Origin: a virus
Length of the DNA stretch: 64,000 nt
IMG/VR virus record: IMGVR_UViG_3300046787_000408
Coordinates: 235,984-299,983 of that record
Direction: 5' to 3' (one strand)
How positions within the stretch are numbered: the stretch's first letter is position 1; the number at the start of each line of letters is the position of its first letter. Under the pieces are notes generated by a model. That model did no database searches and was not told where the DNA came from. It worked only from the letters and a program-made list of their open reading frames with translations. Shown one piece after another: positions 17,550 to 26,990 of the stretch. Made by a program: the position numbers and the translations under genes.

Positions 17550-18272
17550 ATGAGAGACTGTCTTTTAGACTTGGTAGAGCACACTTTTGACCTTGGTTGT
17601 ATTGACCTTGTGAAGATTGTTGGCGACGACAAAACTACTCAAATCAGCGGCTTGGCCGAAGACTTGAGCGTGGTAGTGCAAGGCAACTACCACAACCCTG
17701 TAGCCGACTTTGTGGGCACATTTGGTATGCCCAACCTCAACAAGCTCAAGACCTTGTTGAACTTGCAGGAATATCGTGAGGACGCTAAATTGGCAATTAC
17801 TCATCGTAATCCCGGAGAGCCGGACGGTATCAACTTTGAAAACAAGCACGGCGATTTCAAGAACAACTATCGTTTTATGACGTCTAGTGTGGTAAGTGAA
17901 AAACTTAAAACTGCCAAGATGAAACCAGTGAACTGGCATATTGAGTTTGAACCCACAAACGCCAGCATTCAGCGACTGAAGTGGCAAATGAGTGCCAACG
18001 TTGAAGAACCAACTTTTCAAGTCAAGACTGAAGGCACTGACCTTAAGTTTTACTTTGGTGATCACTCAACGCATGCTGGTAACTTTGTGTTCCAAGCTGG
18101 GGTCACAGGTCAACTCAAACGTGCTTGGAGCTACCCAGCCAAGCAGTTTGCTAGCATCATGGATCTCAACGGTGACAAAGTGGTACGTATCAGTGACGAC
18201 GGTGCTGCTCAGATCACAGTAGATTCTGGTATTGCAGTGTACAACTACATCCTCCCAGCACAAAGCAAGTAA
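17550..18272 (+). CDS. 45: sliding clamp, T4 gp45-like
   Basis: A 240-residue protein of the T4 clamp family, which forms a trimeric ring tethering polymerase to DNA and, in T4, activates late transcription. The beta-rich alternation, the NFENKHGDFKNNYRFMTSS region near 100-117, and a C-terminal ISDDGAAQITVDSGIAVYNY block are gp45-like. A TTAGGAG ribosome site precedes the ATG. The stop overlaps the transglycosylase start by 1 bp. Confidence 0.85.
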   Translation: MRDCLLDLVEHTFDLGCIDLVKIVGDDKTTQISGLAEDLSVVVQGNYHNPVADFVGTFGMPNLNKLKTLLNLQEYREDAKLAITHRNPGEPDGINFENKHGDFKNNYRFMTSSVVSEKLKTAKMKPVNWHIEFEPTNASIQRLKWQMSANVEEPTFQVKTEGTDLKFYFGDHSTHAGNFVFQAGVTGQLKRAWSYPAKQFASIMDLNGDKVVRISDDGAAQITVDSGIAVYNYILPAQSK

Positions 18273-19912
18273 TGGCACAAGACAACCTAACGGCTAAACA
18301 AACAGGTACTGATGGCAGAAGTCAGTACGCTGTATTCTTGCCAGCTATTAGTGGTTTTTATGCTACATTTGTGGGCCGTCAAAGAAACGAACAGTATGTA
18401 GATCCTGCTCGTTTCCCCAAGGGTCTTACAGACATGGAACAGATGAATTGGCTTGATAGTCAAAAAGCTTTGTTTCCGTATCGTTGGAGTTTGTACTCAG
18501 GTGGTCATGCCAACTTGGATTTGGCCAAGCAAGACTGGAGTGAGGACATGGTTCGTAATCGCGAACCTGGCACCTTTATCTTGGGCGACTCTGGAGGATT
18601 CCAGATTGCCAAGGGCTTGTGGGAAGGCGACTGGAAAGCCAACTCAGGATGCCCCAAAGCACAAAAAAAGCGTGATGGTGTACTCAAGTGGTTGGATAAC
18701 ATTGCTGACTACGGCATGATCCTTGATATTCCTACCTGGGTTATTCACAGCAAAGAAGCCAGCAAAGCCTGCGGTATTACTACGCTACAAGAAGCAGTTG
18801 ATGCTACCAAGTTCAACAACGAGTACTTTATGAAACACCGTCGTGGTGTCAAGAATGGTGGTGCAAGATTCTTGAACGTGCTACAAGGCGACAATCATAC
18901 CAGTGCAGAAGATTGGTACCAGCTCATGAAGGACTACTGCGACCCTGTCAAGTATCCTGACACGCACTTTGACGGTTGGAGTATGGGTGGCCAGAACATG
19001 TGTGATGTTCACTTGGTACTAAAGCGCTTGGTAGCATTGCGTTACGACAACTTGTTACAAGAAGGCAAGCATGATTGGATGCACTTCTTGGGCACAAGTA
19101 AACTGGAGTGGGCAGTTCTACTCACAGTTATTCAGCGAGCTGTGAGAAAATATGTTAACCCTGCTTTTACTATCTCTTTTGATTGTGCTAGTCCATTCCT
19201 TGCAACGGCGAACGGGCAAGTCTATTTTGAAAACGTCTTTGAGAACGATTCTAAGTGGAGCTACAGAATGGCGCCGTCGGCAGACGACAAAAAGTACTCA
19301 ACAGACACCCGCAAGTGGTCGGACGGAGTAGTTCAAGACGGAATTTATCCACGCTGGGAAGACAGCCCTATTAGCGATATGCTAACAATGAAGGACATCT
19401 GTATCTACAAAGCTGGTACTCCCAAGCCAGGCGTTGTTATTACAGAAGAAAACTTCCGCGATCCCGAACTGTATGATGTGCTGCCAGATCAAAACAAAAA
19501 CGGTAAGTGGGGCAAAACATCATGGGACAGTTTCAGTTATGCATTGCTCATGGGCCACAACGTTTGGATGCATTTGACTGCGGTACAAGAAGCCAATCGT
19601 CGATTTGACGCAGGAGAGCGTCCGGCCATGATGCAGCGTGACGGTGGCGACTATGACAAGTTTGAAGACATTGTAGAAGCTATTTTTGCAGCACCAGATC
19701 GCGAAAGTGCAGAAGCCATAATTGAGCATTACGATTCATACTGGATGGAAATTGTGGGCACTCGTGGGTTCAAAGGTAAAAAAGCCAAGAATGCACGTAC
19801 TCAGTTTAATGCGTTATTTGATTTTGAAGAACCTGAGGTTGAACAATTAGTTGATGATAGTGTACAATTAGACAACAACAAACTTGATCAACTTGAGCAG
19901 GATCAGCAATGA
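18272..19912 (+). CDS. dpdA: DpdA-like DNA 7-deazaguanine transglycosylase
   Basis: A 546-residue member of the tRNA-guanine transglycosylase superfamily. DSGGFQ at 106-111 holds the general acid/base Asp. NVLQGD near 203 corresponds to the QGG substrate loop. FDC at 303-305 (FDCASPFLATANGQ) matches the TGT nucleophile region FDCVxPTRxARNG. The TGT zinc-cysteine cluster is absent, and the protein is longer than tRNA TGTs, as in phage DpdA enzymes that swap guanine for preQ0-type bases in DNA. FolE, QueD and QueE genes lie downstream, supporting DNA modification rather than tRNA queuosine. Confidence 0.8.
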   Translation: MAQDNLTAKQTGTDGRSQYAVFLPAISGFYATFVGRQRNEQYVDPARFPKGLTDMEQMNWLDSQKALFPYRWSLYSGGHANLDLAKQDWSEDMVRNREPGTFILGDSGGFQIAKGLWEGDWKANSGCPKAQKKRDGVLKWLDNIADYGMILDIPTWVIHSKEASKACGITTLQEAVDATKFNNEYFMKHRRGVKNGGARFLNVLQGDNHTSAEDWYQLMKDYCDPVKYPDTHFDGWSMGGQNMCDVHLVLKRLVALRYDNLLQEGKHDWMHFLGTSKLEWAVLLTVIQRAVRKYVNPAFTISFDCASPFLATANGQVYFENVFENDSKWSYRMAPSADDKKYSTDTRKWSDGVVQDGIYPRWEDSPISDMLTMKDICIYKAGTPKPGVVITEENFRDPELYDVLPDQNKNGKWGKTSWDSFSYALLMGHNVWMHLTAVQEANRRFDAGERPAMMQRDGGDYDKFEDIVEAIFAAPDRESAEAIIEHYDSYWMEIVGTRGFKGKKAKNARTQFNALFDFEEPEVEQLVDDSVQLDNNKLDQLEQDQQ

Positions 19913-20424
19913 ACAGAGAAGGCCACAGCAATGTTCAGTTCTTTACTGGAACTGAAGTAGAACGTACTCCAGCATTTGGAAAACAAACACTATTTGTGGT
20001 TGGCGTTCAACCAGTTGATGAAATTGCACATCACTTTGACATGAACCCTCGCGGGATTGAGCACATCTTTTTTGGTGCCAATCACAGCTTCTGTCCTGAT
20101 CCTGATGATCATACGGAGTGGCAGCGTTGGGAAAGAATGATCACGCACTTTCTTGAAAAAGGTTACATGTGCAGTCTGGACATTCCGGTCAAGTGCGTGG
20201 AAACATTCAATGAGACTGGCCTGTGCGAGTATCGCAACTTCATCCCACAAATTCGTGTAAGTATTCCTTACATACAACTGTGGAACTACAACACCATGAT
20301 CAAGCTGGACGACAGTGATTTTGACGCTACCAATCCTGGCGTTTGGACTCACAGTCTGCACAGCTTGATGTCAAGACGAACATTCACTGACTGGGATCAG
20401 TACAACGAGGACTCAACATTATGA
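19909..20424 (+). CDS. conserved protein linked to DpdA
   Basis: A 171-residue protein (VQFFTGTEVERTPAFGKQT near residue 8) overlapping the DpdA stop by ATGA and the next gene by 4 bp. It has two short beta-alpha units and motifs IEHIFFGANHSF and YIQLWNYNTMIKLDD. I recall relatives beside 7-deazaguanine genes in other T4-like phages but cannot name a domain. A helper in base synthesis or insertion is a reasonable guess. Confidence 0.55.
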   Translation: MNREGHSNVQFFTGTEVERTPAFGKQTLFVVGVQPVDEIAHHFDMNPRGIEHIFFGANHSFCPDPDDHTEWQRWERMITHFLEKGYMCSLDIPVKCVETFNETGLCEYRNFIPQIRVSIPYIQLWNYNTMIKLDDSDFDATNPGVWTHSLHSLMSRRTFTDWDQYNEDSTL

Positions 20425-20870
20425 GCATGACTATAGTACAACGAGAAGACATGGAACGAATTATGGCCGCAGCAGAACGCAAAATCTGGGTCACGTTTCG
20501 CAAAGAAGGCATCCACTGCTACCCTGCAGCAGCTACTGATCCGGCACTGGCCACAGGTGACGAATACGATGTAAGCTTTCTTGGCACACCACATCGTCAT
20601 ATCTTTCACTTTCGTGTATGGATTGATGTGATCCACAACGATCGAGACATTGAGTTTATCCAGTTCAAGCGTTGGCTGGAGAATCTCTACAGAGACAGCA
20701 TTTTACAACTGGACTACAAAAGTTGCGAAATGATGGCAGATGATCTGTATCTACAGATTGCTGCAAAGTATCCAGACCGTGCGGTTTGGATTGAGGTAGC
20801 CGAAGATGGTGAAAACGGCGCTCTTATCAAATATGAAACTCACCGCCCCCAACTTAGTGTTAATATTTAA
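20421..20870 (+). CDS. QueD-like T-fold protein
   Basis: A 149-residue protein with the outline of a 6-pyruvoyl-tetrahydropterin synthase/QueD fold: PHRHIFHFRVWIDV near 55-68 (zinc-type His pair), DIEFIQFKRWLENLY near 75-90 in the position of the D-F-x-x-L-K motif, and IEVAEDGENGA near 130. The zinc set is not complete by eye. A fuller QueD lies at 26463, so this may be a paralogue with a changed role. It sits two genes after DpdA. Confidence 0.55.
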   Translation: MSMTIVQREDMERIMAAAERKIWVTFRKEGIHCYPAAATDPALATGDEYDVSFLGTPHRHIFHFRVWIDVIHNDRDIEFIQFKRWLENLYRDSILQLDYKSCEMMADDLYLQIAAKYPDRAVWIEVAEDGENGALIKYETHRPQLSVNI

Positions 20871-20879
20871 GGAAGTACC

Positions 20880-21107
20880 ATGGCAAAGCCAACATTCAAA
20901 TCCAATGCCCGTGTAAACGAGATCTTTGAAGACCTGGAAAAACTCTATGAGTTTTGCCAAGACTATGGATATCGCTACAACGAAAGCGATCTCTACAACT
21001 TCAAGAGCTATGCGTGGCAGCAGTTCAACAAGTACTCACAAGGCAAAAACGCCAAGAACATGTGGGACGAAGACACTCGACGCTTTGCAGGATATCGTCC
21101 ACAATGA
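20880..21107 (+). CDS. small helical hypothetical protein
   Basis: A 75-residue protein (MAKPTFKSNARVNEIFEDLE start), helical and rich in Tyr, Asn and Lys, with no motif recognised. An AAGGAAG ribosome site lies 6 bp upstream. The stop overlaps the next start by ATGA. It is part of the DpdA-to-glycosyltransferase operon. Confidence 0.6.
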   Translation: MAKPTFKSNARVNEIFEDLEKLYEFCQDYGYRYNESDLYNFKSYAWQQFNKYSQGKNAKNMWDEDTRRFAGYRPQ

Positions 21108-21520
21108 GTGCCGCTCGAGAAAAAGACCAAGCAGATTTTGATCTCGAGCGATTTGTGGACATGTTCGACGAAGCGCTGACCAGTAAAGATCCGCGTGTGG
21201 TAAATGCACTACGCAGTCTCATGATGATGGTCACGCTAACTAGACCCGAGTCGCGTGATTCAGGATTGCATGATCGCAACGCAGGTCCGTTGCGTAGACT
21301 GCATGAAGACATGAACCACTTGCACAGAAGGATTGAGCGCATGGAAGAACAGCTTAGTCGAGCAGAACGTAGTCAACGTCCAGAACAGATTGATCCTTAC
21401 AACTATCCCTACGAAAAATACACAATGGCAGCAGCACAAAAAATGTCTCAAGCTATTGATCAAGATGTGCTGAATAAACTCAAGGCCACGTACCGCGGCA
21501 AAATACAAGGACTTAAATGA
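21104..21520 (+). CDS. hypothetical helical protein
   Basis: A 138-residue protein starting MSAAREKDQADFDLERFVDM. I choose the ATG at 21104 because it overlaps the previous stop as ATGA; a longer frame begins inside the upstream gene. Residues about 65-95 (RRLHEDMNHLHRRIERMEE) form a short coiled coil. No enzymatic motif is seen. It overlaps the glycosyltransferase start by 4 bp. Confidence 0.6.
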   Translation: MSAAREKDQADFDLERFVDMFDEALTSKDPRVVNALRSLMMMVTLTRPESRDSGLHDRNAGPLRRLHEDMNHLHRRIERMEEQLSRAERSQRPEQIDPYNYPYEKYTMAAAQKMSQAIDQDVLNKLKATYRGKIQGLK

Positions 21521-22731
21521 GAAAACTATTTTACATGGGCTTGGAAAGTTACGAAGCCCGATACACACTACAGCTTACTGAGTGGAATCGTCGTGTGTTT
21601 GATCGTCGTGGCTTGGATGTGGTTTATGTGCCTGGTACCACCATTGACAACACACAGGCTATCTCAGTGGGTCAAGTTCTGGACGCACATGGTCGCAGTT
21701 TCTTTGCCATGAGCCAAATGATGAACTTGGTTCAAATGATGAAGAACGGCGAAGTTACTGAGTCTGACGTTATCTACTTTGAAGACATGTTCCAGCCAGG
21801 CTTTGAAAGTCTTGGTTACATTTTGAACCAGATCCCGCCAGGCCATTGTCCTCGCATCTTTGTACGTTGTTTGGCACAGGCCATTGATCCTGATGACTTT
21901 GTACATGTTTGGGGACTGAACAAGTGGATGGATTTGTATGAAAAGATGGTTAACGAAATTGTCACGTTCAGTGGCGGCGGCGTCTTGGCTACCAACGAAG
22001 AAATGGTCGCGCACATGCGCATTGCTGGATGGACTGCTCCGATCTACAACATTTCAGGGTTGGCATTTGGAAAAGAGGAAGTTCTTGAGCGCATCGGAGG
22101 TAGTTCCCAAATCACACCGTTTGGTGACCGTCCAAGACGGGTGGGTTTCGCGGCTCGTTTTGATCAAGAAAAGCAGCCCGGCTTCTTTATGGACCTTATT
22201 GAAATGTATGGCGAGCTTACGACCGAACCCTGTGAGTTTGCGATATACTCGGGAGGCCCATTGCGCAGCAACAATCCGGCTTATATCGAGCGGGCTCGAC
22301 GCATGGAGAAAGAGGGCAAGCTCAAGATCTACGAAAATCTAAAGAAAGATGACTACTACGCCTTACTTAATGATACTCGTGTTTTGTTTAATTGCGCTCT
22401 TCAAGACTGGGTATCTAACACTGTATCCGAAGCCGACACTGTGGGGTGTAATGTTCTTTATCCTGCATATCGTAGTTTCCCTGAAACTTTTGCAAATGAC
22501 CCTAACCGCCTATATGTCCCTTGGAGCATAGATGACGCTTATCACAAGATGCAAAACTTATTGCGTGAACCACATCACAACATGGGACTTATTTCTGACT
22601 GGAACAATGGCACTGTTGACCGTGTTGTTGATATTGTTACCGGACAAGGTGAGCAGTGGAATCGTGCGGGCAACCGATATCGTGACCATGTTGCTCACGA
22701 AAAGTATCAAGTTGTAAAGATCGAAGAATAA
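21517..22731 (+). CDS. GT-B family glycosyltransferase
   Basis: A 404-residue protein with two Rossmann-like halves. The C-terminal half contains GFAARFDQEKQPGFFMDLIE near 208 and a later ALQDWVSNTVSEADTVGCNV region, matching the donor-binding E-containing motif of GT4-type enzymes. It should transfer a sugar from a nucleotide donor. Downstream genes (radical SAM, GalE-like epimerase, aminotransferase) suggest a sugar-modification cluster acting on DNA, virion or host glycans. Codon choice changes slightly after about 22,080 toward GC-rich codons. Confidence 0.75.
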   Translation: MRKLFYMGLESYEARYTLQLTEWNRRVFDRRGLDVVYVPGTTIDNTQAISVGQVLDAHGRSFFAMSQMMNLVQMMKNGEVTESDVIYFEDMFQPGFESLGYILNQIPPGHCPRIFVRCLAQAIDPDDFVHVWGLNKWMDLYEKMVNEIVTFSGGGVLATNEEMVAHMRIAGWTAPIYNISGLAFGKEEVLERIGGSSQITPFGDRPRRVGFAARFDQEKQPGFFMDLIEMYGELTTEPCEFAIYSGGPLRSNNPAYIERARRMEKEGKLKIYENLKKDDYYALLNDTRVLFNCALQDWVSNTVSEADTVGCNVLYPAYRSFPETFANDPNRLYVPWSIDDAYHKMQNLLREPHHNMGLISDWNNGTVDRVVDIVTGQGEQWNRAGNRYRDHVAHEKYQVVKIEE

Positions 22732-23579
22732 TGCAAGTCGAAGGCATCAAGTGGGCGCACATAGAAGCAAGTTCTAGATGCAACGCATGGTGCCCTGCAT
22801 GTCCAAGGAACAACAACGGATATGGCTTGGCCGACGGTGTAGTCGAACAAGACTTGTCTCCGGACAAGTTTGAAGAAATCATCAGTGGCCTGCCCAACTT
22901 GTACGGTGTTCAATTCTGCGGCAACTTTGGAGATCCTCTTGCTTCTGTTCACATTGACCAGTTGATAGATATCGCAAAAAAGTACGCTAAAAAAATACAA
23001 ATACATACCAACGGTAGCCTACGAAACGTTGACTGGTGGACTGGTCTAGCTCAGACTCTAGTAGATGTTGATCATGATGTTTGGTTTGGGATTGATGGGT
23101 TAGCAGGCGTACATGAGATATATCGTCAAGGTACTAGCTTTGAAAAGATTATTAAAAATGCGCAGGCATTTATTTCTGCTGGCGGATATGCAACTTGGCA
23201 GTTTATACCGTACAAGCACAACGAACACCAAGTGTCCCAGTGCTTAAAACTAAGCCAACAGATGAAGTTTAAAAAATTTCATCTAGCAAAATTGTACCGA
23301 CGCAAAACACTAGCAAGGCACTACAAAACAGGTCAAGAATTTGACTTGTTGCCCACTGACTCGATGAGATTGCTAATCAACATTGATCGTGTTAAACTAG
23401 CAGTTGAAGATAAAAATTGTATGCATTTGTCTATGCCAAGTGTGTATGTGTCGGCGGCAGGGAACATCAGCAGATGTTGCTACTTGTCCGATCAAGAACA
23501 GTTTGGTAGTGTAAGCCAGTTATTAGAAAATGTTAGCACTGATCTAACGGATAAAATATGTATTAGGAGTTGTGGATAA
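22731..23579 (+). CDS. radical SAM enzyme
   Basis: A 282-residue protein with CNAWCPAC (C-x3-C-x2-C) at residues 18-25 and a conserved FCGNFGDPL stretch near 63 in the place of the GGE motif. Near the C-terminus a Cys cluster (NISRCCYLSDQE, then ICIRSCG at the end) suggests a SPASM-type auxiliary cluster. The substrate may be a peptide or sugar. It overlaps the glycosyltransferase stop by 1 bp. Confidence 0.7.
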   Translation: MQVEGIKWAHIEASSRCNAWCPACPRNNNGYGLADGVVEQDLSPDKFEEIISGLPNLYGVQFCGNFGDPLASVHIDQLIDIAKKYAKKIQIHTNGSLRNVDWWTGLAQTLVDVDHDVWFGIDGLAGVHEIYRQGTSFEKIIKNAQAFISAGGYATWQFIPYKHNEHQVSQCLKLSQQMKFKKFHLAKLYRRKTLARHYKTGQEFDLLPTDSMRLLINIDRVKLAVEDKNCMHLSMPSVYVSAAGNISRCCYLSDQEQFGSVSQLLENVSTDLTDKICIRSCG

Positions 23580-23580
23580 A

Positions 23581-24519
23581 ATGAATATAGTAGTTACAGG
23601 AGCCGCTGGATACATTGGCGGCCAAATTGCATTACAGTTACGAGACGCCGGATATTCAGTAACCGGCATTGATAGTAGACCTTTGCCTGCTCATCTTGAA
23701 GGTGTTATGAATTTCTTGCAAGCAGACTTTGCTAGTGATGAATCATTTCGTCGTCTTCTTGATTTGCGCCCTGAAGCTATTGTGCATTGTGCCGGCACTA
23801 GCTTGGTTGGGCCCAGCATCAAAAACCCCAGCGATTACTACAACAACAATGTGGTCAAGACCATACAACTGTTGGACATTGTGATTTCTGCTATGCCTCG
23901 AACTAGAATAATTTTTAGTTCCAGTGCCGCAGTGTACGGCGTTCCCTTTATGAATCCATGTCATGAAGTTGACCCAAAAGAGCCCATTAGTCCATACGGC
24001 GAAAGCAAGCTTATGGTAGAACAAGTGCTGGAAAGCTATCATCGTGCATACGGCCTGGATTATGTGGCCTTTCGTTACTTCAACGCCTGCGGTGCTGACT
24101 CACAAGGACGACACGGTCAAGAGCCCGGAGCCACACATATTATTGCTAGAGTTCTTGAAAGCATTCGGGACAATCAAGAGTTTGTGCTCAACGGCATTGA
24201 CTACCCTACTCCTGATGGTACCTGTATACGCGACTATGTGCATGTGGAAGATATTGCTCGAGCACATGTTATGGCTCTGAGCTCTGCTGTGGAAACAGGA
24301 GTTTACAATCTTGCATCCAGCACAGGAACCAGCAACCGAGAAGTTATTGACATTGCACAACAAGTTACTGGTAGTGCAGTAATTATTCGTGCAGGTGAAA
24401 AGCGAGCAGGTGATCCGCCAATGCTTACTGCCAGCGCAGACAAGTTTAACAAGCTGGGAGAGTGGCAACGCTACAAGTTGTCTGACATGATTCAACACGC
24501 ATGGAACTGGTATGTTTGA
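23581..24519 (+). CDS. galE: UDP-glucose 4-epimerase-like NAD-dependent epimerase
   Basis: A 312-residue short-chain dehydrogenase with the NAD motif GAAGYIGG near the N-terminus, Ser in SSSAAVYG near 120, and YGESK near 144 carrying the catalytic Tyr and Lys. FRYFNACGAD and the YRDYVHVED-like block (IRDYVHVED) are typical of GalE. I prefer the ATG at 23581 (TTAGGAGT upstream) over a GTG at 23572. It would supply UDP-galactose-type sugars to neighbouring transferases. Confidence 0.85.
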   Translation: MNIVVTGAAGYIGGQIALQLRDAGYSVTGIDSRPLPAHLEGVMNFLQADFASDESFRRLLDLRPEAIVHCAGTSLVGPSIKNPSDYYNNNVVKTIQLLDIVISAMPRTRIIFSSSAAVYGVPFMNPCHEVDPKEPISPYGESKLMVEQVLESYHRAYGLDYVAFRYFNACGADSQGRHGQEPGATHIIARVLESIRDNQEFVLNGIDYPTPDGTCIRDYVHVEDIARAHVMALSSAVETGVYNLASSTGTSNREVIDIAQQVTGSAVIIRAGEKRAGDPPMLTASADKFNKLGEWQRYKLSDMIQHAWNWYV

Positions 24520-25099
24520 TAAAATTCTAAAGTTTGAACAGGCCCTAGCAGAGTTTACAGGTGCGCCATATGCAATCATGACTGATTGCTGTACCCACGC
24601 TATTGAACTGTGCTTGAGGCACGACCGTGTGCGCGAAGTTGTGATGACTCCTTACACCTACTTGAGTATTCCTATGACCATGCACAAGTTAGGCATCAAG
24701 TACTACTATCGTGAAGAAGACTGGACCGGCGAATACCAGTTCCATGGTACTAGAATCTGGGACAGTGCCCGACGTCTTGAAAAGAACATGTATCGTTCTG
24801 GACAGATGCAGTGCCTGAGTTTTGGGCACACCAAACCCTTGCATATTGGGCGCGGTGGCGCTATCTTGTTGGATGACTCACGAGCATACGACACCATGAT
24901 TCGTCAACGATATGATGGTCGCGACCTAAATATATCACCATGGCAAGAACAGCACACATTCCAAATTGGGTATCACTACAAGCCCACACTGGAAGAAGCC
25001 GTGCAAGGGCTTGCCTTGCTAGAAGGTATCAAGGAAACCAATCCTGTACCCATACATGTACAGTATCCAGATTTACGCAAGATAACCATTACTGCTTGA
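24512..25099 (+). CDS. truncated DegT/DnrJ/EryC1-type aminotransferase
   Basis: A 195-residue protein resembling the large domain of sugar aminotransferases: TDCCTHAIELCL near 25, WDSARRLE near 88, and SFGHTKPLHIGRGGAI near 108, in which the Lys aligns with the PLP-binding Lys. Normal family length is about 370, so the C-terminal domain is missing. It may act as a minimal enzyme or be a remnant. The start overlaps the epimerase stop by 8 bp. Confidence 0.6.
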   Translation: MFDKILKFEQALAEFTGAPYAIMTDCCTHAIELCLRHDRVREVVMTPYTYLSIPMTMHKLGIKYYYREEDWTGEYQFHGTRIWDSARRLEKNMYRSGQMQCLSFGHTKPLHIGRGGAILLDDSRAYDTMIRQRYDGRDLNISPWQEQHTFQIGYHYKPTLEEAVQGLALLEGIKETNPVPIHVQYPDLRKITITA

Positions 25100-25166
25100 C
25101 TTTGCGATCTAAATACATTACAATTAACAAAAAAGCAATCCACTGCTTCAACATCGGAGAACCATA

Positions 25167-25985
25167 TTGACAAAAGAATTCGTACCAGATAAAATTTTGC
25201 ACGCCAGCGCAGAATTTGTCCCAGATCCAGTTATAACCCAAGCACAACCAGCCCCAGGAAAAAAATTGACACAGTTACATTATAGAGAAGAAGACGGTAG
25301 ACCACTTAGCCAAGTTATCCGTGATAGACTCAAACAAGACAACAAACGTTTTTGGGCTGGCGACAACATTAGCGAATACATTAGCGATGTTGAAAAAGAT
25401 ACCTTGATTGGCGAAGCTACAGCAGCATTTGAAAAAGTCTTGGACACCCTACTGATTGACAGAGAAAATGATCCCAATAGCAAGGGCACGGCGCGGCGAC
25501 TGGCCAAGATGTACTACAATGAAATCATGTCTGGTCGATATGAGGCGAGCCCTAATGCTACGGCTTTCCCGAACGACACAGATGGAGCGTACGACGGCAT
25601 GTTGGTTGTACGCTCTGAGCTTAAGAGCATGTGCTCGCATCATCACCAGCCTGTTACGGGTGTTGCTTATATTGGAATCATTGCTGGGCCTAAACTCATT
25701 GGTCTTAGCAAGTACACTCGCATCGCGCAGTGGTGTGCCCGTCGGGGTACTCTCCAGGAAGAGCTATGTATGGATATTGCTAGGGAAATCGAATTTGCTA
25801 CCGGCTCAAGGGATGTGGCTGTTTATATCCAAGCTACCCACGGATGCTGTGAGAATCGCGGTATTATGGCACACTCTAGTCTCACGCAAACTACAGTGCT
25901 AAGAGGCGCTTTCAAAGAAGATCAAAGTGTCAAGAAAGAATTCTTTGACAACATCAAACTGCAACAGGACTTTGCACCACGATGA
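25167..25985 (+). CDS. folE: GTP cyclohydrolase I (first step of 7-deazaguanine synthesis)
   Basis: A 272-residue protein converting GTP to dihydroneopterin triphosphate. The family core is clear: CSHHH at 156-160 with zinc Cys and catalytic His, GLSKYTRI near 178, and THGCCENRG with the second zinc Cys near 227. The start is a TTG at 25167 behind GGAGAACC; the roughly 80-residue N-terminal extension is longer than usual. A CTAAATAC late-type box lies about 55 bp upstream. It feeds QueD and QueE. Confidence 0.9.
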   Translation: MTKEFVPDKILHASAEFVPDPVITQAQPAPGKKLTQLHYREEDGRPLSQVIRDRLKQDNKRFWAGDNISEYISDVEKDTLIGEATAAFEKVLDTLLIDRENDPNSKGTARRLAKMYYNEIMSGRYEASPNATAFPNDTDGAYDGMLVVRSELKSMCSHHHQPVTGVAYIGIIAGPKLIGLSKYTRIAQWCARRGTLQEELCMDIAREIEFATGSRDVAVYIQATHGCCENRGIMAHSSLTQTTVLRGAFKEDQSVKKEFFDNIKLQQDFAPR

Positions 25986-26377
25986 ACGATCTAGAACAAG
26001 CATATCATGACAAAGTTGCTCCTTGGGATTTAAAGGTTGATGACCTTAGTGATTTTCATGTGACTGTGTTCCAAGATCGATTTCCTGTTGCAGTAGGGCA
26101 CTTGTTGTTTGTGCCTAATTTTAATACCCGCACAGTGATAGTTGATGCTTTTGAATCTGCACTAGCACATGGTAATCGCCTAGTAGCCGCAGGAGAATGT
26201 GATGCCTTCAACGTTGGTATCAACATGGGTGCTGCTGCTGGTCAAACTGTGATGTACCCACATGTGCATTTGATCCCAAGAAAACACGGCGACTGTGCGG
26301 ATCCCGTAGGTGGAGTGCGTGGAGTAATTTTTGGGCAAGCCAACTACAAGAAATCTGGCTATCAACAGCCAGTATAA
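25982..26377 (+). CDS. HIT-family nucleotide hydrolase
   Basis: A 131-residue protein with the histidine triad region YPHVHLIPR near 98 (H-x-H-x), preceded by NVGINMGAAAGQTVM. HIT proteins cleave nucleotidyl-phosphate bonds. The motif is followed by DPVGGVRGV, as in many phage HIT proteins. It overlaps FolE by ATGA. A role in nucleotide clean-up is plausible. Confidence 0.75.
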   Translation: MNDLEQAYHDKVAPWDLKVDDLSDFHVTVFQDRFPVAVGHLLFVPNFNTRTVIVDAFESALAHGNRLVAAGECDAFNVGINMGAAAGQTVMYPHVHLIPRKHGDCADPVGGVRGVIFGQANYKKSGYQQPV

Positions 26378-26462
26378 GTAATATTCTCAGCGGCCTTTAC
26401 GGCATTCATCCCGCTATACAAATTCTGCAAGCCTATGCTATAATCTAACATAGGAGAACACC

Positions 26463-26987
26463 ATGGCAAAATATCTATCAACAAAAACATACGGTAACGA
26501 TCGAGGTCTAAGCTGTTGCTTTAGACAGTGGCGCAGTAAGCACAGCCACTGCTCGTTGCTACACGGATACAGTATCGGTATCAAACTTGTATTTGAATCA
26601 GAAACACTAGACGACCGTAACTGGGTCATGGACTTTGGTGGCCTCAAGGCATTCAAAGAGTGGAGCGAATGGCAGTTTGATCATACCACTGTGATTGGAT
26701 CTGATGATCCACATCTGGCAAAGTTTAAAGAACTAGCCAAGTTGGGCAAACAAGCAGAGGGTGGTGTTCTGGATCTGCGTATTGTAGAAGCTGTGGGCTG
26801 TGAGAAGTTTGCCGAACTGGCATATCGCACCATGCAAGAAATTCTAGAAGCCTATCAACAAGGTCGAGGTTGGACACACCCTGATGGACGTGTGTTTGAA
26901 GCTCGTTATCCTGTGGGCGCTGGCGTTAGATTGCGTAGTGTGGAAGTATTTGAACACGCTGGAAACTCAGCTACTTACGAAGGATAA
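26463..26987 (+). CDS. queD: 6-carboxytetrahydropterin synthase
   Basis: A 174-residue T-fold enzyme making the second intermediate of preQ0. It shows C near 18 and SKHSHCSLLHGYS near 24-36 (zinc His plus catalytic Cys), WVMDFGGLKAF near 54, FDHTTV near 70, and SVEVFEHAGNSA near the end carrying the conserved Glu and His. A TATAAT at 26439-26444 and TAGGAGA at 26451 precede the ATG, so it may have its own promoter. Confidence 0.85.
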   Translation: MAKYLSTKTYGNDRGLSCCFRQWRSKHSHCSLLHGYSIGIKLVFESETLDDRNWVMDFGGLKAFKEWSEWQFDHTTVIGSDDPHLAKFKELAKLGKQAEGGVLDLRIVEAVGCEKFAELAYRTMQEILEAYQQGRGWTHPDGRVFEARYPVGAGVRLRSVEVFEHAGNSATYEG

Positions 26988-26990
26988 TGA